This document shows positions 46,373-55,356 of a stretch of 64,000 nucleotides of DNA, piece by piece. Positions within the stretch are counted from its first letter, which is position 1; each line of letters opens with the position of its first letter. Source of the DNA: JAPPFW01 sp965231815 (lineage in GTDB: Bacteria > Actinomycetota > Acidimicrobiia > Spongiisociales > Spongiisociaceae); NCBI GenBank assembly GCA_965231815.1, contig OZ246890.1, forward strand, positions 558,001 through 622,000. The letters are read 5' to 3'. Both the position numbers and the translations under genes were made by a program. The notes beneath the pieces were generated by a model. It was given only the letters and a program-made list of their open reading frames with translations. It did not search any database and had not been told where the DNA came from.

Positions 46373-48712
46373 ATGCCCCTGAAAGCAAGGCAGCGTTCGC
46401 GGTTGGCTGTGCTCGCCGTGCTGGCTTTGGTGGGTTCACTTCTTGCCGTTTCCGCGGTGCCTGCGGTCGCCGCGGGGGATGAGAAGGTAACCTCACCGGC
46501 CGAATACTCGGCTTGTGTAGCTGCTGCAACCGAAGATGCCGGATTCACCGACATGGCTGGCAACTTCGCAGCAGACGAAGCGAATTGTTTAGCCCATTAC
46601 GGGATCACGGTAGGAACTTCTGAGGGTGTCTTCTCGCCCAACGATTCGATTTCTCGCGCTCAGATGGCTTTGTTCATGGTCAGGGCCGCTGGAGTCGCCG
46701 GAGTTGAATTGGACGATCCTGAGGATCAAGGGTTGGACGACATCGGCAACTGGACCGACGCCATCCAGGATGGCATCAACCAAGCGGTAGCCGCCGGGAT
46801 CATGTCCGGCCAAGACAACGCTTTCAATCCGTCAGGCGCAGTGAGCCGCCAAGACATGGCGGTGATCCTTGACAACTTCCTAAATGTCGCCGAAATCGAC
46901 TCCCTTGATAAGGATGGCAACGTTCTTGATAGCGCTGAAGATAAGGTGACCGTCGATACCCCATTCGGCGACCTCGGCCAGGTTCCGTTCGCGGCATACA
47001 ACGCCATCAACAACCTGTACGAACTCGGTGTGGCATCCGGTATCGGTGACGGTTCCACCTTCGCTCCGAGTGCTCTTGTGAGCCGTGCGCAGATGGCGGT
47101 CTTTGTGACCCTAGCGCTGGGACATACCAACGCCCGTCCAGCCGGTATCTCGATGCAAACCAAGTCCACCGGTAACGCAGCATCTCCTGATGGTCACGAT
47201 GTAATGGTCTCGGTACGCGACGCGGACCATCAGCCGGTACCCGATGCATTGGTTGAGGTATTTGCTTCCACCATGCCGGACGACGCATGGAACGACGACG
47301 GTACGTGCAAAGGCAACAAGAACATCTATGGCAGTGCCGACGATGCCGACGCTGGCGACGCTGGCGACTGCGAAATTGGTGACGATGACCATGCCACCGA
47401 ACCCGACGGTAACGCCACGGTCTCAATCACTCTGCCTGCGGAACCCGGTACCCTCACCCTTTGGGCTTGGACCGGAGAAGTCGGCGACGAGTTCGACATT
47501 GATGAGGACACCGCTGTCGGAGGAAGCGTCGAGGTCAAGCTACCCGCAGTCGGAACCGAACTATCGGACGATTTGAAGGAACATGCAACACGACTCAAGT
47601 TCGGTGACACGATCACCTACACCGTCCAGGTCGTTGACGATAACGGCGATCCGGTCGCTGAGTCGGGTCTTGGTGTATCTGTCGAAGCGACCATCGCGGA
47701 TACGACGGGGGGCGCGAACGACAACGAGAACGGTGGTGACCGTCTTGACACGCGTACCACAGTCGAGACGCACAAGACCGATGCCTCTGGTCGTATCGAG
47801 TTCAGCTTTACGGCAGAAGATCCCGATACGGACTCTGGTACCGCTGACCGAATAACACTGACGTTGATGGTTACACCAATCGCAGCTACCGCTGATGATA
47901 CTGCTGTACCGGTTGGTGATGACGGGATTGACATCAGCGAAGTTGAGGACGTGAACGGTGATGCCTCAGGTATTCAGATCATCTGGACTGATGCGGATCC
48001 AGAGGCTACGAACCTGGCCCTTAGCCAAGCGGTTTCCTACCATGAGACCAACGACGACGGAGTGCGCAATACCGTTTCGGCCACGCTGGTGAACCAATAT
48101 GGTGATCCTATAAGGAGCCAGAAGGTCGCTTTCTGGTCCAACGCCGTGAACCCCGCCGCGGATGACGACAATCAGGACAAACTGGGTCTTGGTGGTGGAA
48201 CCCCGGGCGCAGCGGGTAGCGCAGAATCCCCGGCAGACCGTCGGACCACCAGCCGGAGCGGTGTGGCTACCAAGTCGTACACGAGGGAAGCCACTGCTGC
48301 TGCAGCCGAGTCGATCGACGCTCAGTTCATCCGAATAGAGGGCGATTGCGAAGATGCACTCAGCACTTGTAATGAAAGTGCCGGGGGCGTTGGCGGAGAT
48401 GTGGTTATCGAGGCCGATGCGATCACCCATTACTGGGCAACCCGGGTAGACAACGAAGACGCTGTGGTGGGTGATCTCCTGGTAGTGGACAAAGATAACA
48501 ATACGATCGTGTTCGGTGCGCAGAGGTTGGCGACCTACAAGGCTGGCGACCAGTTCCGAATCGGATTGGGAGCGGTGACCATGGAGGCGTTTGAGAAAGC
48601 GCTGAGTGTCGCTGACCCAACCGGTACGCCGCCAGCTGACGCAATGTCGGTTACGGTTGGTGATGATGAGGATGACATCAATATCTTCGTGATCACTACG
48701 AACAACAACTAG
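46373..48712 (+). CDS. Secreted SLH-domain surface protein 1
   Basis: The 779-residue protein starts with a signal peptide (RSRLAVLAVLALVGSLLAVSAVPAVAAGD). Three S-layer homology repeats follow in about residues 55-255, each ending in a -SRAQMA- or -SRQDMA- motif (SISRAQMALFMVRAAG, AVSRQDMAVILDNFL, LVSRAQMAVFVTLALG). The rest is Asp-rich and beta-like with Ig-type segments (ITYTVQVVDDNGDPV, VSATLVNQYGDPI). SLH repeats attach proteins to the cell wall. The acidic body is typical of calcium-binding surface layers. A strong terminator follows. Confidence 0.9.
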   Translation: MPLKARQRSRLAVLAVLALVGSLLAVSAVPAVAAGDEKVTSPAEYSACVAAATEDAGFTDMAGNFAADEANCLAHYGITVGTSEGVFSPNDSISRAQMALFMVRAAGVAGVELDDPEDQGLDDIGNWTDAIQDGINQAVAAGIMSGQDNAFNPSGAVSRQDMAVILDNFLNVAEIDSLDKDGNVLDSAEDKVTVDTPFGDLGQVPFAAYNAINNLYELGVASGIGDGSTFAPSALVSRAQMAVFVTLALGHTNARPAGISMQTKSTGNAASPDGHDVMVSVRDADHQPVPDALVEVFASTMPDDAWNDDGTCKGNKNIYGSADDADAGDAGDCEIGDDDHATEPDGNATVSITLPAEPGTLTLWAWTGEVGDEFDIDEDTAVGGSVEVKLPAVGTELSDDLKEHATRLKFGDTITYTVQVVDDNGDPVAESGLGVSVEATIADTTGGANDNENGGDRLDTRTTVETHKTDASGRIEFSFTAEDPDTDSGTADRITLTLMVTPIAATADDTAVPVGDDGIDISEVEDVNGDASGIQIIWTDADPEATNLALSQAVSYHETNDDGVRNTVSATLVNQYGDPIRSQKVAFWSNAVNPAADDDNQDKLGLGGGTPGAAGSAESPADRRTTSRSGVATKSYTREATAAAAESIDAQFIRIEGDCEDALSTCNESAGGVGGDVVIEADAITHYWATRVDNEDAVVGDLLVVDKDNNTIVFGAQRLATYKAGDQFRIGLGAVTMEAFEKALSVADPTGTPPADAMSVTVGDDEDDINIFVITTNNN

Positions 48713-48760
48713 GCCACAAAGAGACGGTCTTCAAATGCGGAGACCAAAACCGAGTACCGA

Positions 48761-48793
48761 AAGGGAGCCCCGGCAAAGACCCGGGGCTCCCTT
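48761..48793 (+). terminator. Terminator between the SLH genes
   Basis: A perfect 13-bp stem (AAGGGAGCCCCGG / CCGGGGCTCCCTT) with a 7-base loop starts 49 bp after the first SLH stop. There is only a short T stretch. It separates the two SLH genes into different transcripts. Confidence 0.75.
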
Positions 48794-48887
48794 CGCGTCC
48801 TGTGGTCTGTAGTCTTGTGATTGCCGGAATCCGCTAATTGTTGGCAAGCCCTAGTAAGCTTTGAAACGCAACGGAAGGAGAGTGTTT

Positions 48888-50993
48888 ATGTCGCGGCGTT
48901 CACCGTTGGCCGTGCTGGCTGTGTTTTCTTTGGTGGGTTCACTTTTGGCGCTGGCCGTAGGACCGGCAGCCGGTAAGGACGGAGAGCAGGACGACCGAGC
49001 CCTGTACTCGGCCTGCCCATCCGGCAGCAGCATCCTGAACTCAGCGGGGTTTCAGGATGTAGACGGGTATCCCACCGAGTTCGAGAATGCCATCAACTGC
49101 ATGGCGAACTACGGGATCATGCCGGGCCTTACTCCAGGAGCCTTTAACCCCGGTGTGGGTGTAACCCGAGAGCAGATGGCCTTGATTTTGATCCGGGCGG
49201 CGGGTCCCGCAGGAATAGAGATTCCGGCGACGCGGGATCAGGGATTCCAGGACATTGGTGGACTCTCCAGGGAGGTTAGGGATTCTATCAACCAGTTGGC
49301 CGAATTGGAGATCACCCGTGGCACCACCCCTAATACCTATGTGCCCCACACGGTGGTCAACCGTCGGCAGATGGCACAGTTCTTCACCCGTTTCCTACTC
49401 CTAGCGCCGGTGGGCGAGGGTGGATCGTCGGTTGATTCGGTAGTGGCCGATGATAACGTCTTTACCGATATCCGAGACCTACCCTTCGACCCGTACAACG
49501 CCATTCGAGCACTCTATGAGCTTGGGGTTACCCGAGGCGCAACAGCGACCACCTACGGGCCTAACCAGCCGGTGACCCGTGCCCAGATGGCAGTATTCAT
49601 CAGCCGTATGCTGGGCCACACCAATGCTCGCCCCGCGGGTATCAGCATGCAGGTGGAGGACACGTCGGTAACGGCTGGAGATACGGTTGATCTGATCATT
49701 TCAGTTCGGGACTCGGACCACATGCCGACACTCGACGAGCTAGTGGATATTTTCTACGTTCGGGCCGATGACAATGGCTTTACCAGTGCGGGACGCTGCG
49801 GTAGCCGATCGGTTCGCGAGGCGGGTGACGTGCGGTGCCAGATCGACACCGGCGACGAGGTAGTAGACGGCGACGGCAACCTCTTCTACACCATGCCTAT
49901 CGACGAGGACTTGACCGTCTACGCATGGACCGGTGACCGGAACGACGATTTCGACCTGGACAGTACGGAGTATGCCCAACTGGCCTTTTCGACTTCGAAG
50001 GCTGCCTCGAACCTGCTGATGACCGATGACATGCGGGAGGGTTCCACTGCGGTTCGATACGGCACGACCGTGACGTTCACGTTCCAGGTGGTCGACGAAG
50101 ACGAGAAGCCGATACGCGAAGAGGATGCCGAGTTCCGCATTGAGACGATCGAGGAGAACGAGGGCCGCCAGACGATCAGGAGAGCACGTACCTATTCGAC
50201 GGATTCATCCGGACAGGTGGAGATTTCCTTCCGCCTTTCGGATCCTGACTCAGACGACGGTGACCAGGGCAGCCTGAAGATCGATGTACCGACTTCGGAC
50301 TATGACGTGTTGGACAAAACAACAGTGCGGATTACTTCCGGTAGCAATCGGGTTCGCTGGTCTGATGCGGATGCGGAACCCAGCAGGCTGGTGCTTGAGC
50401 AACAGTCCGTCTACAGCACCGCCAGTTCTTCGGGTAACGGCGCCCGCAATAGGGTGACGGCAACCCTTCTCGATCAATACGGCAACCCGGTGCGAGGTAA
50501 ACGCATTCACTTCACGTCGGATGACGAGCAGGGCTTGTATTCAGAGGAGGATGAGCAGGGCGATCCGACCGACGACGCCCAGAACGCCTACCGGAAGACC
50601 ACGAGCCGGTCCGGAGTAGCGTCGGTTAACTACAACCGCGATTCTTCCGCGACCGGGACTGAAACGATCGAAGCATCGGTACAGGACTCGTCGGTCACGT
50701 CAGAGCCTATTGAGCATTACTGGGTTGCGGCCTTCCCGAATGGATCGACAACAGGTGAAGTGATCTTGCACGATGAGGAGCGCAACACCCTGATCATCGA
50801 GGATTCATCAGACAATGTTTACGGTGTTACCTACGACAGCAACGATCAGTTCACGGACAGCACCGGCGCGGTCAACCTCAGCGGGTTCAAGGAGACCTTG
50901 GAGGAAAAGGAGGCCGGAGACGATCCGTACAACATTACCGTGGTCTTCTCGGGCTCCAACGCCAGTGATGTGAACCGGTTTACCCTTACCTGA
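48888..50993 (+). CDS. Secreted SLH-domain surface protein 2
   Basis: The 701-residue protein begins MSRRSPLAVLAVFSLVGSLLALAVGPAAG, a signal peptide, after GGAAGGAGAG. Three SLH repeats follow with TREQMALILIRAAG, NRRQMAQFFTRFLL and TRAQMAVFISRMLGHTNARPAG. The layout matches SLH protein 1, and the body again has Asp/Glu-rich Ig-like segments (VTFTFQVVDEDEKPI, VTATLLDQYGNPV). The two are tandem paralogues with separate terminators, perhaps alternative or co-deposited surface layer proteins. Confidence 0.9.
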   Translation: MSRRSPLAVLAVFSLVGSLLALAVGPAAGKDGEQDDRALYSACPSGSSILNSAGFQDVDGYPTEFENAINCMANYGIMPGLTPGAFNPGVGVTREQMALILIRAAGPAGIEIPATRDQGFQDIGGLSREVRDSINQLAELEITRGTTPNTYVPHTVVNRRQMAQFFTRFLLLAPVGEGGSSVDSVVADDNVFTDIRDLPFDPYNAIRALYELGVTRGATATTYGPNQPVTRAQMAVFISRMLGHTNARPAGISMQVEDTSVTAGDTVDLIISVRDSDHMPTLDELVDIFYVRADDNGFTSAGRCGSRSVREAGDVRCQIDTGDEVVDGDGNLFYTMPIDEDLTVYAWTGDRNDDFDLDSTEYAQLAFSTSKAASNLLMTDDMREGSTAVRYGTTVTFTFQVVDEDEKPIREEDAEFRIETIEENEGRQTIRRARTYSTDSSGQVEISFRLSDPDSDDGDQGSLKIDVPTSDYDVLDKTTVRITSGSNRVRWSDADAEPSRLVLEQQSVYSTASSSGNGARNRVTATLLDQYGNPVRGKRIHFTSDDEQGLYSEEDEQGDPTDDAQNAYRKTTSRSGVASVNYNRDSSATGTETIEASVQDSSVTSEPIEHYWVAAFPNGSTTGEVILHDEERNTLIIEDSSDNVYGVTYDSNDQFTDSTGAVNLSGFKETLEEKEAGDDPYNITVVFSGSNASDVNRFTLT

Positions 50994-51034
50994 TCCGCCG
51001 GGTTCGTCGAGGCATCAGCCAACCCGCGATGAAA

Positions 51035-51068
51035 CTCGGGCCCCTGGGGTAGGACCCAGGGGCCCGAG
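51035..51068 (+). terminator. Terminator after SLH gene 2
   Basis: A perfect 14-bp stem CTCGGGCCCCTGGG / CCCAGGGGCCCGAG encloses the loop GTAGGA and starts 42 bp after the stop codon. No T-tract follows, as is common in actinobacteria. Confidence 0.8.
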
Positions 51069-51429
51069 CGGCGCTTTGAGATCCGGGGGGCGTACATGAA
51101 GAGCTCTCGCGTTCAACGAGATGTAGCTGTTGACCATTTGAACAAAGTCGCGTAGATTGTCAGACAAGAGCATGCTTCTTACTGCATTCGCAAGTCGGGC
51201 GGTGATTACGTGGGAGAATCCATCCACGTACCCAGCTTTCGCAAGGGCCGCCGACGGCGTTTCGTGGGCCTGAGGTTAACCGGGACCAACATCGGCGGTA
51301 AGGAGAAGAGTAAGCGCAGGCCGAAGCCGCTTAACGCTCGACGGCAGCGCAGTCGGCGCAGCCCGGCGGTGCGGAAGGTGCGGGTGAGGTCACATAGAAT
51401 TGTGGAAGTCTATGAGAAGGAGGGGAGTT

Positions 51430-51603
51430 GTGCAGTGTCAGGCCAATCATGAGCCATACGAGACTGCTACCAGGTTGATGGAGGAAGCCATCAAACTCAT
51501 GTCAGAAGCAGCCAAGACCTTGGCTGAACCGCCGCATCACCAAGAACCACAAACCCCAAGAGAAGTGCCGGGCCAGTTAGTCGTGCTAGAGGGCATGCGA
51601 TGA
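51430..51603 (+). CDS. Small protein, first of an overlapping pair
   Basis: The GTG at 51430 follows AAGGAGGGG, an excellent ribosome site. The 57-residue product (HEPYETATRLMEEAIKLMSEAAKTL then a Pro-rich tail) is helical in its first half. Its stop overlaps the next start by 4 bp (ATGA), which supports both as real genes. No family is recognised. Confidence 0.55.
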   Translation: MQCQANHEPYETATRLMEEAIKLMSEAAKTLAEPPHHQEPQTPREVPGQLVVLEGMR

Positions 51604-51845
51604 GTCCGTTGCCAGTCCTGACTGAGGAACAACGGAAACTGATTGATCGATGTTTGGAAGACCTGGACGCTCTCTCGGACGGGCTTACGACCCTTACCTC
51701 CGAGACACATATGTGCGAGCACCGGACAGAGGTTGCCACAACGGTGAATGCTACTGCGGGGCTCCTACGCGATTATGTGGAGGAACATGCGACCGTTGGT
51801 TGCCGTCAGGTACTGTCCGAGACCACACAACAGCAGAGCGCATAG
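51600..51845 (+). CDS. Small protein, second of an overlapping pair
   Basis: The 81-residue product (LTEEQRKLIDRCLEDLDALSDGLTTL) is acidic and helical with two Cys residues. It is co-translated with the gene before it. A GGGGGC / GCCCCC hairpin at 51865-51883 may end the transcript. It is convergent with the RloB remnant. Confidence 0.5.
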   Translation: MSPLPVLTEEQRKLIDRCLEDLDALSDGLTTLTSETHMCEHRTEVATTVNATAGLLRDYVEEHATVGCRQVLSETTQQQSA

Positions 51846-51893
51846 AGGGGTAACCTAGGAAGCGGGGGGCGGCAAGAGCCCCCATGCCATATC

Positions 51894-52035
51894 TTCGGCG
51901 GAAGGCCTTTAGGTATTCAGGCTCAGTTCTGCGCCCTTCGCAGAACTGAGCCGAAGTGTCTTTACGGGTGGGTCGACTTCCCACCTCACGAGGTCTTCGC
52001 CTCCTCCGCCCACGATGTCGCGACTTTGCCATCAC
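51894..52035 (-). pseudogene. RloB-like protein, N-terminal remnant
   Basis: The 47 matching residues (MAKSRHRGRRRRRPREVGSR ... FCEGRRTEPEYLKAFRR) are the RloB opening with its CEG-RTEPEY motif. The similarity then stops and the frame runs on in unrelated residues to 51751. Its start overlaps the RloA-like stop by 4 bp. More than 100 C-terminal residues are missing. Confidence 0.75.
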
Positions 52036-53306
52036 GATTCTCCGAGGGCAAGGCCAAGAGCGTTGCGGATCGTGATTTGGTCGGCTTCCGGGATGGCTCC
52101 GAACCTACCTTGCAGATACGCCCTCTCGAGATTCAGCGACTTCCTAACCCTCTCACCCCGGTACTCTGCAAGAGCGACCAACTGCGAGGCCCCGGCCGTT
52201 CCCTTCTCCGTCAACCAAACTTCGTCGCGGTTCAAGACGTTTAGAAGAGACGTATCGTGAGTCGTGAATATGAGCTGAGCATTACGAGGATTGGACTCCG
52301 GATCCTGAAAGAGTTGGATCAACTGGCTGGAGAGCCGCGGGTGAAGGCTTGCGTCGATCTCGTCGAATAACAGAACCCGGCCCCTTCGAAGAGCGCTGAA
52401 CGCCGGTCCTAGTAGACGAAACCAGGTCTGCGTTCCGGCTGATTCGTCGCCGTAGTTGATGAGGTAATCTTCATCGGCTATTCGCCGAACGAACTGACAG
52501 TGACGGCGAGGTATCAGAGCGTCAGGTCTGCCAGGTTGACCTTCGCTCGCGTCTTGTTCGACAAGGTCCACATCCACGATTCCGGGATCGGCCCAGCGCA
52601 ATAGCTCCAAAGCAACATCCCGGTCCGTGGCCATATCTGCGAACAGCGCCAACTGACTATACTCGCCCTGCTCTGTAAACAAGCGTCGCGTTGTGTTGAA
52701 GAGGGAAGAAAAGGGCGGCATCCATGAACGGACCCCGAGCGTGCCGATTCCCGAGATGGCACGTCCAACGTCGTGTATAACCGGTACGCGCAAACGCGTG
52801 GCGGCGGAAAGCACAAGCACGGTTGATGTCAGAAGATCTTGCACCCCGCGGGCTCCGCCCAGGCCGCGGGCAAACCGCAAGTCGTCCCCGTCGCGCACAT
52901 AGAACCGTCTCCTCCGGCCCTCCGGGTAGCCGTGGAGGCTCTCGTACAGCACAGCTGAGTCGTCAACCACAAGCCGGTACTCGTACTCGATACCTTCGAC
53001 CACCAGAGACATGTCGAAAACGGACGGTTTCGAAGGGCCGTCACCCATTAGGTGAGGCTCTCGCGGGATGAACTCGTCCCAACCGCGGAAGGATGTTCGG
53101 ACGGCGGTAGATAGCCAAGCAATCCCATCGAGCAGGTTGGACTTTCCCGAAGCGTTGGGACCGTAGATCCCTGCGACCGTCAACACTTGCTCGGAGAGCC
53201 GCTCGAAACCGCGCGCGGCTTCCCGATCTTCGTCCACCGCGATCATGGAGAAATCCACCCGATCAAGAAACGAGCGGTGATTAGTGACCTGAAATCCAAG
53301 GAGCAC
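52032..53306 (-). CDS. RloA-like AAA15 ATPase 2
   Basis: The 424-residue ATPase opens LLGFQVTNHRSFLDRVDFSM and has Walker A IYGPNASGKSNLLDGIAWL (about residues 48-66), LLFDEIDASLHPRLSSQLI and FTTHDTSLL. The tail ERAYLQGRFGAIPEAD matches the first RloA-like protein (ERRYLQGRFGGVPVLS). It is intact, but its RloB partner is truncated, so the pair is probably not functional as a unit. The start is GTG. Confidence 0.85.
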   Translation of the reverse strand: MLLGFQVTNHRSFLDRVDFSMIAVDEDREAARGFERLSEQVLTVAGIYGPNASGKSNLLDGIAWLSTAVRTSFRGWDEFIPREPHLMGDGPSKPSVFDMSLVVEGIEYEYRLVVDDSAVLYESLHGYPEGRRRRFYVRDGDDLRFARGLGGARGVQDLLTSTVLVLSAATRLRVPVIHDVGRAISGIGTLGVRSWMPPFSSLFNTTRRLFTEQGEYSQLALFADMATDRDVALELLRWADPGIVDVDLVEQDASEGQPGRPDALIPRRHCQFVRRIADEDYLINYGDESAGTQTWFRLLGPAFSALRRGRVLLFDEIDASLHPRLSSQLIQLFQDPESNPRNAQLIFTTHDTSLLNVLNRDEVWLTEKGTAGASQLVALAEYRGERVRKSLNLERAYLQGRFGAIPEADQITIRNALGLALGES

Positions 53307-53439
53307 TACAGCCTCCGAGTGCTTTAGGGGGACCGTTTCAACTTAATTCTAAGTCAAGAACCTTCAAGACTAACTATCAGGGTGTAGATTCGTGCAGTCA
53401 AACACTGGCCAGTAGACCATTGATGGTCAGTTCCTCGCA

Positions 53440-53700
53440 CCCTTACCATCTACCCTTCGTCATCCTTGCTTTCACCAGCAGGAGTACGGTTTCGGCTATC
53501 CGAAAGGGCTGGTGTAGGGACACGAACGGATTATCGAAGTCTGCTTCGATGGCAGTAGCCAGGGTGGTTCTGCCGGACGGCTTCGCGACGGTTGTGCCGT
53601 TGACGCGATCGAGCCGGATGAAGCGGAAGTTGTAGCGGTCGGCCTCGAAAGCATCTGAGGGCCGGTCCGGACGCAACGTAGCTTGAGTCCAGCGACTGGG
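53440..53700 (-). pseudogene. Fragment of ATPase 3' end joined to DUF3226 5' end, copy 1
   Basis: The frame DAFEADRYNFRFIRLDRVNGTTVAKP ... ATAIEADF, followed by PFRIAETVLLLVKA, matches the gene junction at 59.4-59.6 kb (FEADRHNFRFIRLDRVNG; IRIAETVLLLVEG). Only this junction is present. It lies on the same strand as the source. Confidence 0.75.
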
Positions 53701-53830
53701 GCCAGGGGTTCGTGTGTTATAGATTCGCGATCCGCATGAATACGCGATCCCACAACAGCCAAGAATGGCTAACTAACCCTTCGTCTAAGGTTAAGGCTCA
53801 CAGCGAGGTCTATGACAGAGGTGTATCACC

Positions 53831-54001
53831 ATGGCTAAGAATGGAGCGCGGGGCGGCGGCCGATATGGGGCTGTCTCAGGTCGAAGCCAAGTCCAGAACC
53901 CTAGAACCGGGCGTTGGACGAAGCGCGACGCCTCGACAGGGCGGTTCATGGCAACGAAGAAGTCGGGCGGGCCGTTTAAGGGCGTGCGGCGGGAGCGGTG
54001 A
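53831..54001 (+). CDS. Small conserved basic protein (56 aa)
   Basis: The product MAKNGARGGGRYGAVSGRSQ goes on through NPRTGRWTKRDASTGRFM to FKGVRRER. It matches a widely seen short protein of the form MAK-G-RG-RKGAV-GRSQ--NP-TG-(Y/W)TKRD--TGRF. Its function is not known. It is intact between two gene fragments, with GAGGTG before the ATG. It is one of the few apparently healthy genes in this stretch. Confidence 0.7.
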   Translation: MAKNGARGGGRYGAVSGRSQVQNPRTGRWTKRDASTGRFMATKKSGGPFKGVRRER

Positions 54002-54039
54002 CTCACTCCGCAATAGGTGAATGACCACCGAAGCGGGGC

Positions 54040-54245
54040 AACTCCGTCCTTGCTTTCAACCAGCAAAGTGCGGTTTCGGCTATCCGAAAGAGGTTGGTGT
54101 AGGGACCACTACCGGATTTGGAAGCCTGCTTCGATCGCAGTAGCTGGCGTGGTTCTGCCGAACGGCTTCGCTACGGTTGTGCCGTTGACACGATCGAGTC
54201 GGATGAAGCGGAAGTTGTAGCGGTCGACCTCGAAGTGATCACGCG
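54040..54245 (-). pseudogene. Fragment of ATPase 3' end joined to DUF3226 5' end, copy 2
   Basis: The same junction as at 53440-53700 appears again, with CAACCAGCAAAGTGCGGTTT corresponding to the LLLV-coding bases and the FRFIRLDRVNG block. The copies differ by point changes and small gaps. Three such junctions therefore exist within 6 kb. Confidence 0.7.
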
Positions 54246-54335
54246 CGGCACGGGACGCATCCGGCGCTGTGGGTAGTGGCACCTGGAAGTAAAGCTCTAT
54301 GAGAAGTACCTTGGTGGTTGGGAGGAGAGATTGTC

Positions 54336-54890
54336 ATGTGGGAGAACCCATCCACTTACGCAGCCATTGCCGGCACCGTGACGGCGCTACTCCTCGGAGG
54401 CAGGTACTTGGTCAAGTTCATCCGATGGACAGGTGAGGTAGATGCCGACCGGAATGGAATTCGGCTTGTGCTGGGAGAGATGCAGCAAGATATTCGAGAG
54501 CTTCGAGCTGAGATCCGAGCCATTCGCGCAGACATTGGACACATACTGCGTCAGCTACAGCCGGTTGCCGGTCAAGAATATAGGCCGCTTCGGCTGTCCG
54601 AACTAGGCGAGCGGATCGCTGTAGAAATCGGCGCTGACGCGTGGGCGAGGGTCGCGTCTCGTGAACTCAAAGATCGGGTTGAGGGCGGTGATCCCTATGA
54701 TCTTCAAGAGTTCTGCTTCGAGTTCGCCAACCGCGATTTCAAGCCGGACGGTGAGTTCTTGGCAAGGATCAACAGCTCCGCTTACGAGCACGGGGTTCAC
54801 CGAAGCAAGGTTCTCGACGTGCTTGCCATCGCCCTCCGAGACGAACTGATCCGTCAATCCGAACCCAATCCAGTCAACTCGCTGACATGA
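54336..54890 (+). CDS. Membrane protein with VDADR motif (family shared with 30244-30849)
   Basis: The ATG at 54336 follows GGGAGGAGAG. The 184-residue product has a membrane helix (TYAAIAGTVTALLLGGRYLVKFI), one WTGEVDADRNGIRLVLGEM motif, a short coiled coil (DIRELRAEIRAIRADIGHIL) and the C-terminal domain PLRLSELGERIAVEIGADAWARVASREL ... VLAIALRDELIRQ shared with the - strand gene at 30.2 kb. Its first 22 bases also occur alone near 51208-51231. The function is unknown. Confidence 0.75.
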   Translation: MWENPSTYAAIAGTVTALLLGGRYLVKFIRWTGEVDADRNGIRLVLGEMQQDIRELRAEIRAIRADIGHILRQLQPVAGQEYRPLRLSELGERIAVEIGADAWARVASRELKDRVEGGDPYDLQEFCFEFANRDFKPDGEFLARINSSAYEHGVHRSKVLDVLAIALRDELIRQSEPNPVNSLT

Positions 54891-54972
54891 CAGGTCCGGA
54901 GGCTGTAGCGCTCCGTCCTCGCAGTGCTTCTCCCCGAGGACGCTGTTGTCGTGTGAAGCTTTGAGTGAGGGG

Positions 54973-55356
54973 ATGGCCGTGGCTACGGCTGGTAAGCGGG
55001 ATAGACAAAACCCACGCGCTTGGAAGCATCTATTCCGGACCGACTCGTCGGCCTGGTTCGGCGCAAGGCGAAGTTTGGTAGCGAAGAGAAGCGGATACAC
55101 GGCAGATAAGGGGGTTGCGGTGGCGAAACTGACGAAGGACCCGAGGCCAGGGGTGGTGAAGTTTCACCCAAGAGTTCCAAATCAGAGCAGGTTGATGTGT
55201 CGGCGACTCCCGTTGAGATTATCCGGTGTTGCCGAGAACTGTCGGGATTCGCGCCACGCTATCCTCGGAGCAGTGGCTATAGGTCGCAGAGTCGGCCTAC
55301 CGGGAGAGAAGGGTCGGCAGCGGAGGCTACTGAAGAAGGGAGCCCAGCATGTCTGA
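54973..55356 (+). CDS. Doubtful open frame before the ATPase
   Basis: A frame from ATG 54973 reaches 55356 and would overlap the ATPase start by 8 bp. The product is basic and of low complexity, and a second frame (VDVSATPVEIIR) looks equally protein-like. A frameshifted small gene is possible. No family is recognised, so it is listed mainly to describe the stretch. Confidence 0.2.
   Translation: MAVATAGKRDRQNPRAWKHLFRTDSSAWFGARRSLVAKRSGYTADKGVAVAKLTKDPRPGVVKFHPRVPNQSRLMCRRLPLRLSGVAENCRDSRHAILGAVAIGRRVGLPGEKGRQRRLLKKGAQHV

Noticed and set aside
51210..51452. 80-aa Arg-rich frame
   Set aside because: It starts with bases copied from the membrane-protein gene start at 54.3 kb and continues as low-complexity sequence; the overlapping small gene at 51430 is better supported.
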